A stretch of 8,933 nt of DNA from JASHVB01 sp049522565 (lineage in GTDB: Bacteria > Pseudomonadota > Alphaproteobacteria > Acetobacterales > Acetobacteraceae): positions 1 through 8,933 of the forward strand of contig JBEKNT010000277.1 of the NCBI GenBank assembly GCA_049522565.1, written 5' to 3'. The notes beneath the pieces were generated by a model, which ran no database searches, had not been told where the DNA came from, and was given only the letters and a program-made list of their open reading frames with translations. Of the stretch, positions 5,741 to 8,933 are shown piece by piece. Position 1 is the first letter of the stretch; every line of letters begins with the position of its first letter. The translations under genes and the position numbers were made by a program.

Positions 5741-6997
5741 GTGACGCTCTATCATCTCGCCCATCCGACGCGCAGCCGCTGGATGCGCATCCTCGGCGTC
5801 GCCTTCGTGATGTACGTGCTGTCCTATATCGACCGCACCAACATCGCCATGGCGATCCCGGCGATGCGCCAGGAAATGGGCCTCAGCGCCACGGCCATCG
5901 GGTTCGCCACCAGTACATTCTTCTGGGGCTATATCGTGCTGCAAATCCCGGCCGGACGGCTCGCCGGCGTGTGGAGCGCGAAGCGGGTCATCGCCGGCCT
6001 GCTGGTGCTGTGGAGCGTCGTGTCGCTGTCCACCGCGCTGGTCCACACCGAAGCGGAACTGGTCGCCAACCGCTTCGCGCTCGGCATCGCCGAGGGCGGC
6101 GTGCTCACCTGCACGCTGGTGTTGATCCGCGCCTGGTTCTCCCGCGCGGAGCGGGCCCGCGCGAACACCATGTTCCTGCTCAGCCTCGCCGTCGCGCCGG
6201 TGATCGCCAACCCGATCTCCGGACTGATCCTGTCGTATTCAAGCTGGCGGACGATGTTCGTGGTGGAGGCGCTGCCGGCGGTGTTGTGGGGTTTTGTCTG
6301 GTGGTGGGCGGTCGACGACGACCCGCGCCAGGTCGATTGGCTCGATGCCGCGGAGCGGGCGGAATTGCTCGCGCGCCTGGCCGAGGAAGACCGCCGGACG
6401 GAGCCGGTGCACGGCCATTGGCTGCGGACGTTGTTGCATCCGGCCGTGCTGCTGCTCGCGCTCTACAACTTCCTGGCGCTGATGGCGGAGTGGGGGGTGA
6501 ATTTCTGGCTGCCCACGGTGCTGAAAGAGACCGGCCTGTCCATCATGACCGTCGGGTTCCTCGCCGCGCTGCCCTATGCCGTGGGTATCGTCATGATGGT
6601 GCTGGTGGCGCGTAGCTCCGACCGGCAGCACGAGCGGAAATGGCACATGATCGCGGCAACGATCGCGTCAGGCCTGTGTCTGTTGCTGGCGCAGCTCGCC
6701 GGGGTGCATGGCACGCTCGGGATCGTGTTCTTTCTGACGTTGGCCGTGGGCTGCTTCCTGGGGCGGTTCGGGCCGTTCTGGACGCTGCCCACCGAGGTGT
6801 TGCCGCCGGCCGTCGTGGGCGTCGGCATCGGGCTGATCAACGGCGCGGGCAATCTGGGCGGCACGGTCGGCCCCTACTTCTTCGGCTATGTGCGCACCGT
6901 CACCGGCAGCTTCACGCTGGCGCTGACCGTCGGTGGCCTGTCGCTGATCCTGGGCAGCCTCGTCGCCATGCCCATCCGCGCCCGAGGGGCGAGCTAG
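5741..6997 (+). CDS. MFS transporter, anion:cation symporter (ACS) type
   Basis: 418 residues from GTG 5741, normal for the ACS branch of the major facilitator superfamily, whose members import organic anions such as tartrate, glucarate, phthalate or 4-hydroxyphenylacetate with protons. Visible features: helix 1 ending in YIDRTNIAMA (Asp31-Arg32), typical of ACS transporters; FFWGYIVLQIPAGRLAG for helix 2 and the loop-2/3 motif, where the usual acidic residue is replaced; RFALGIAEGG for helix 4; the central loop after VDDDPRQVDWL with ERAELLARLAEED, shared by many ACS proteins; and six further helices to the C-terminus. Twelve membrane segments are expected. Upstream residues from GTG 5573 are Arg/Pro-rich and not protein-like. 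The gene converges on the hydrolase/dehydrogenase pair; co-function with them is inferred from proximity only. Substrate unknown. Confidence 0.92.
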   Translation: MTLYHLAHPTRSRWMRILGVAFVMYVLSYIDRTNIAMAIPAMRQEMGLSATAIGFATSTFFWGYIVLQIPAGRLAGVWSAKRVIAGLLVLWSVVSLSTALVHTEAELVANRFALGIAEGGVLTCTLVLIRAWFSRAERARANTMFLLSLAVAPVIANPISGLILSYSSWRTMFVVEALPAVLWGFVWWWAVDDDPRQVDWLDAAERAELLARLAEEDRRTEPVHGHWLRTLLHPAVLLLALYNFLALMAEWGVNFWLPTVLKETGLSIMTVGFLAALPYAVGIVMMVLVARSSDRQHERKWHMIAATIASGLCLLLAQLAGVHGTLGIVFFLTLAVGCFLGRFGPFWTLPTEVLPPAVVGVGIGLINGAGNLGGTVGPYFFGYVRTVTGSFTLALTVGGLSLILGSLVAMPIRARGAS

Positions 6998-7015
6998 GGG
7001 CATAAGGGCCTTCCG

Positions 7016-7103
7016 CTCCCCTTGTGGGAAAGGAAGCGGGAGGGTGCGTTCATCCGCGGACCAGCGGCTGTAACGCACCCCTCCCCCACAAGAGGAGGGG
7101 GAG
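7016..7103. repeat. 88-nt interrupted palindrome between convergent genes
   Basis: Nested complementary blocks run outside to inside: CTCCCC (7016-7021) with the GGGGAG run ending at 7103; TTGTGGG (7022-7028) with CCCACAA (7085-7091); GGGAGGG (7038-7044) with CCCCTCCC (7078-7085, sharing one base with the previous block); TGCGTT (7045-7050) with AACGCA (7072-7077); and CCGC (7054-7057) with GCGG (7064-7067). The arms contain small unpaired inserts. The element fills most of the gap between the MFS stop (6997) and the hydrolase stop (7117). It could act as a bidirectional terminator, and its composition suggests a dispersed intergenic repeat family. Confidence 0.7.
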
Positions 7104-7116
7104 ACGAACTGCGCGC

Positions 7117-8361
7117 CTAGTCGCCCAGATCGCGCAGGATCGGCAGCAGGTAGTCCGCGAACAGCGCGGGGTTCTCCGCGAACGGGAAATGCCCGATGCC
7201 CGGCATTGCCTGGAACCGCACGCCGGCGATTTTCGCCGCCGTCGCTTGCGAGTGCTCCACGGTGCACGAGTAGTCGTATTCGCCGGTCAGCATGAACAAC
7301 GGTACGCGGTTGGTGTCGATGCGGCCCACCCGCTGGCGTGCGTCCCAGTCGCCGGAATAGAACGCGATGTCGCCGAAGAACACCGCCGGCCCGCCCTGGG
7401 CGTAGTGCCAGGCGATCGCCTCGGCGTATTCGGCGGGGCTTTGCGGCGCGCACAACGCACGGATCCACTCCGGCACGAAATACGCCTGGTTGACCTGCGG
7501 ATGCGCCGCCCAATGGGTCTGCCGGCGCTCGATCTTGTCGCTGGCTTCGCAGGCGACGATGCCGCGGAACGCCTCCGGATGGCGCAGCGCGAGTTCCAGG
7601 CAGATCTCGCCGGACATCGAGGCGCCGAGCACGATCGGCCGATCCAGCTTCGCCGCCGCGACGAAGCCCATGATCAGCTCGACATACAGGTCGGTGTTCA
7701 GCCGCCACGAGCCGGGGATCGCGCCGTCCGGCGGCGGCGACTTGCCGTGCCACGGCAGGTCGAACGCCACCAGCCGGTGGCCAGCGGTGATGCGCGGGTC
7801 CGCCATCAGGCCATGGAACTGCCGCCCGTCGGCGCCGGCGGTGTGCAGGCATAGCAGGTCCCTGCCCTCGCCCGCCGCCTCATAATACACGTGATAGGCG
7901 GTGCCCTGCGCCGTCACCGGCACATAGCCGCCACTGACCGCGGGGACCGGCCGCACGCCGGTGCGCGGCTGGAGCGACACCGGCGCCGGCGCAGCGTTGC
8001 CGAGCGCCAGCCACTTGCCGATCTCCAGCACCCGGCGCGCGATATGGGCATGCTGCATGAAGCACAGGAGGTCGCCGTCGATGGCGAACTCCGGCACGCG
8101 GTACATCATGGCGAAGATGCCGTGATGGTGCCGCGGCGGCACCGGCGCGAGGAACTTCGCCCACACGCTCCCCGGGGCACGCAAGGTGAAGGCGGGCGAG
8201 GCTTCGCCGGGCTGCACGCGGCCTTCCTGCACGGCGAAGACATTGGCCACGGAGTCGCTTTGCACCGCGAAGCATAGCGCCCACGGGCCGGCCCAGGCGG
8301 CCAGGACCGCGTCTTCCGCGCCGGCGCGCCGCCACGCGGCGATGTCCGGGAAGCGGTTCAT
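7117..8361 (-). CDS. Alpha/beta hydrolase with N-terminal SCP2-like domain
   Basis: 414 residues, cytoplasmic (no signal peptide). Residues about 145-414 form an alpha/beta hydrolase: oxyanion region LHTAGADGRQF (172-182), DLPWHGKSPPP (201-211), nucleophile elbow VLGASMSGE with Ser248, acid Asp363 in LTGEYDYSC, and His391 in GIGHFPF. The elbow reads G-x-S-x-S-G rather than strict G-x-S-x-G. Residues 1-120 are an extra domain with alternating strands, then W-AKFL, G-IFAM and DGDLLCFMQHAHIARRVLEI, resembling the SCP2 sterol-carrier fold; that assignment is tentative. SCP2 domains bind lipid-like ligands, so this one may present a hydrophobic ester or acyl substrate. The ATG at 8361 overlaps the TGA of the upstream dehydrogenase by four bases (ATGA), implying translational coupling and a shared pathway. 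Longer upstream starts in this frame would overlap the dehydrogenase extensively and are rejected. Confidence 0.88.
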   Translation of the reverse strand: MNRFPDIAAWRRAGAEDAVLAAWAGPWALCFAVQSDSVANVFAVQEGRVQPGEASPAFTLRAPGSVWAKFLAPVPPRHHHGIFAMMYRVPEFAIDGDLLCFMQHAHIARRVLEIGKWLALGNAAPAPVSLQPRTGVRPVPAVSGGYVPVTAQGTAYHVYYEAAGEGRDLLCLHTAGADGRQFHGLMADPRITAGHRLVAFDLPWHGKSPPPDGAIPGSWRLNTDLYVELIMGFVAAAKLDRPIVLGASMSGEICLELALRHPEAFRGIVACEASDKIERRQTHWAAHPQVNQAYFVPEWIRALCAPQSPAEYAEAIAWHYAQGGPAVFFGDIAFYSGDWDARQRVGRIDTNRVPLFMLTGEYDYSCTVEHSQATAAKIAGVRFQAMPGIGHFPFAENPALFADYLLPILRDLGD

Positions 8362-8933
8362 GCCGGGTCGATCACTTGCAGGACGACGGGATGGTATTCC
8401 TCGCCGTGGCCCTGCCGTTCCGCCTCGCGCAACCGCTGCATGGCCAGTTGGGCGCCGGGCACATCGACGCCGGCGGCCGCGGCCATCTCCAGCGCGTAGG
8501 ACAAGTCCTTCATGGCATAACGGGTGGAGAACGCCCGCTCCGGGAACACGCGCGGCAGCATCGACTTCATACCGTGGCTGCGCAGCACGAAAGAGTCCCC
8601 GGAACCTAAAGCAATAGCCGGCAACAGCACCTCTGCCGGCACGCCATTGCGGCGGCCGAGCGCGATCGCCTCGGCCAGCGCGGCGGTATTCTGAAACACC
8701 AGCATGTTGTTGAGGATCTTCACCACCTGGCCGCAGCCGACCGGCCCGCAATGCGTCACGTCGCTGCCCATGGTCTCGAGAATCGGCCGCACATGCGCGA
8801 ACACCGCATCCGCGGCGCCGACCATGATGGATAATTCCCCCCGCGCCGCCGCTTCCCGCGTGCGTGCCACCGGTGCGTCGGCGAATCCGATGCCGCGCGC
8901 CGTCAGCCGGGCGCCAATCGCGCGCGTCAGCGG
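8358..8933 (-). CDS. 3-hydroxyisobutyrate dehydrogenase-like oxidoreductase, partial
   Basis: The last 191 residues are visible; the frame is open to the window edge and the N-terminal NAD(P)-binding Rossmann domain lies beyond 8933. Numbering from the first visible codon, the substrate loop DAPVARTREAAARGELSIMVG starts at Asp19 and is split here by position: DAPVART (19-25), then GELSIMVG (32-39). The catalytic block GPVGCGQVVKILNNM (63-77) contains the essential Lys72 and following Asn, as in beta-hydroxyacid dehydrogenases. The C-terminal all-alpha half follows normally, with an RYAMKDLSYALEMA segment. These enzymes oxidise beta-hydroxy acids or reduce tartronate semialdehyde using NAD(P). 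The DAPVART loop replaces the commoner DAPVSGG, so the substrate may differ from 3-hydroxyisobutyrate. It is first in a two-gene minus-strand unit with the hydrolase, and its promoter is outside the window. Confidence 0.9.
   Translation of the reverse strand, partial: PLTRAIGARLTARGIGFADAPVARTREAAARGELSIMVGAADAVFAHVRPILETMGSDVTHCGPVGCGQVVKILNNMLVFQNTAALAEAIALGRRNGVPAEVLLPAIALGSGDSFVLRSHGMKSMLPRVFPERAFSTRYAMKDLSYALEMAAAAGVDVPGAQLAMQRLREAERQGHGEEYHPVVLQVIDPA

Noticed and set aside
6668..7852. 394-codon minus-strand open frame spanning the MFS 3' end and the hydrolase
   Set aside because: It crosses the convergent palindrome and overlaps two genuine genes in other frames.

Overview
The window is GC-rich DNA from an alphaproteobacterium, most likely Rhodospirillales/Acetobacteraceae. 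The best taxonomic marker is a tRNA-Pro(UGG) followed by a gene for an NDUFS4-like accessory subunit of respiratory complex I, an alphaproteobacterial and mitochondrial trait. G/C-dominated third codon positions and GC-rich intergenic palindromes agree with this. No rRNA, CRISPR array, transposase or phage gene was found.

Layout. 109-408 (+) encodes a small two-helix membrane protein of unknown function. 409-1076 holds no convincing gene. 1077-2720 (+) encodes a B12-binding radical SAM enzyme resembling the DUF4070/hopanoid methylase (HpnP) type. Then come an isoprenylcysteine-methyltransferase-like membrane protein (2933-3595) and an exported DUF192 protein (3641-4120), 45 bp apart and probably one unit. 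tRNA-Pro (4245-4322) is followed after only 21 bases by the NDUFS4-like gene (4344-4649). After a good terminator candidate, an isolated 207-residue protein (4931-5554) weakly resembles Stv-type putative adhesin/effector domains and carries a His-Gly...Cys pattern. Its stop codon lies inside a 35-nt palindrome.

The right end reads as a catabolic locus. An ACS-type MFS transporter (5741-6997, +) converges on a minus-strand pair: a 3-hydroxyisobutyrate-dehydrogenase-like enzyme (8933 to 8358, truncated by the window edge) and an alpha/beta hydrolase with an extra SCP2-like N-terminal domain (8361 to 7117). The pair is joined by an ATGA start/stop overlap. An 88-nt interrupted palindrome separates the two convergent units. 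A plausible joint role is uptake (MFS), hydrolysis and NAD(P)-linked oxidation of an organic acid or ester; the substrate cannot be read from the sequence.

Most of the window is ordinary chromosomal housekeeping and metabolic DNA. The items most worth a second look are the isolated 207-residue protein, the two palindromic repeats, the SCP2-like/hydrolase fusion and the stand-alone HpnP-like radical SAM gene.
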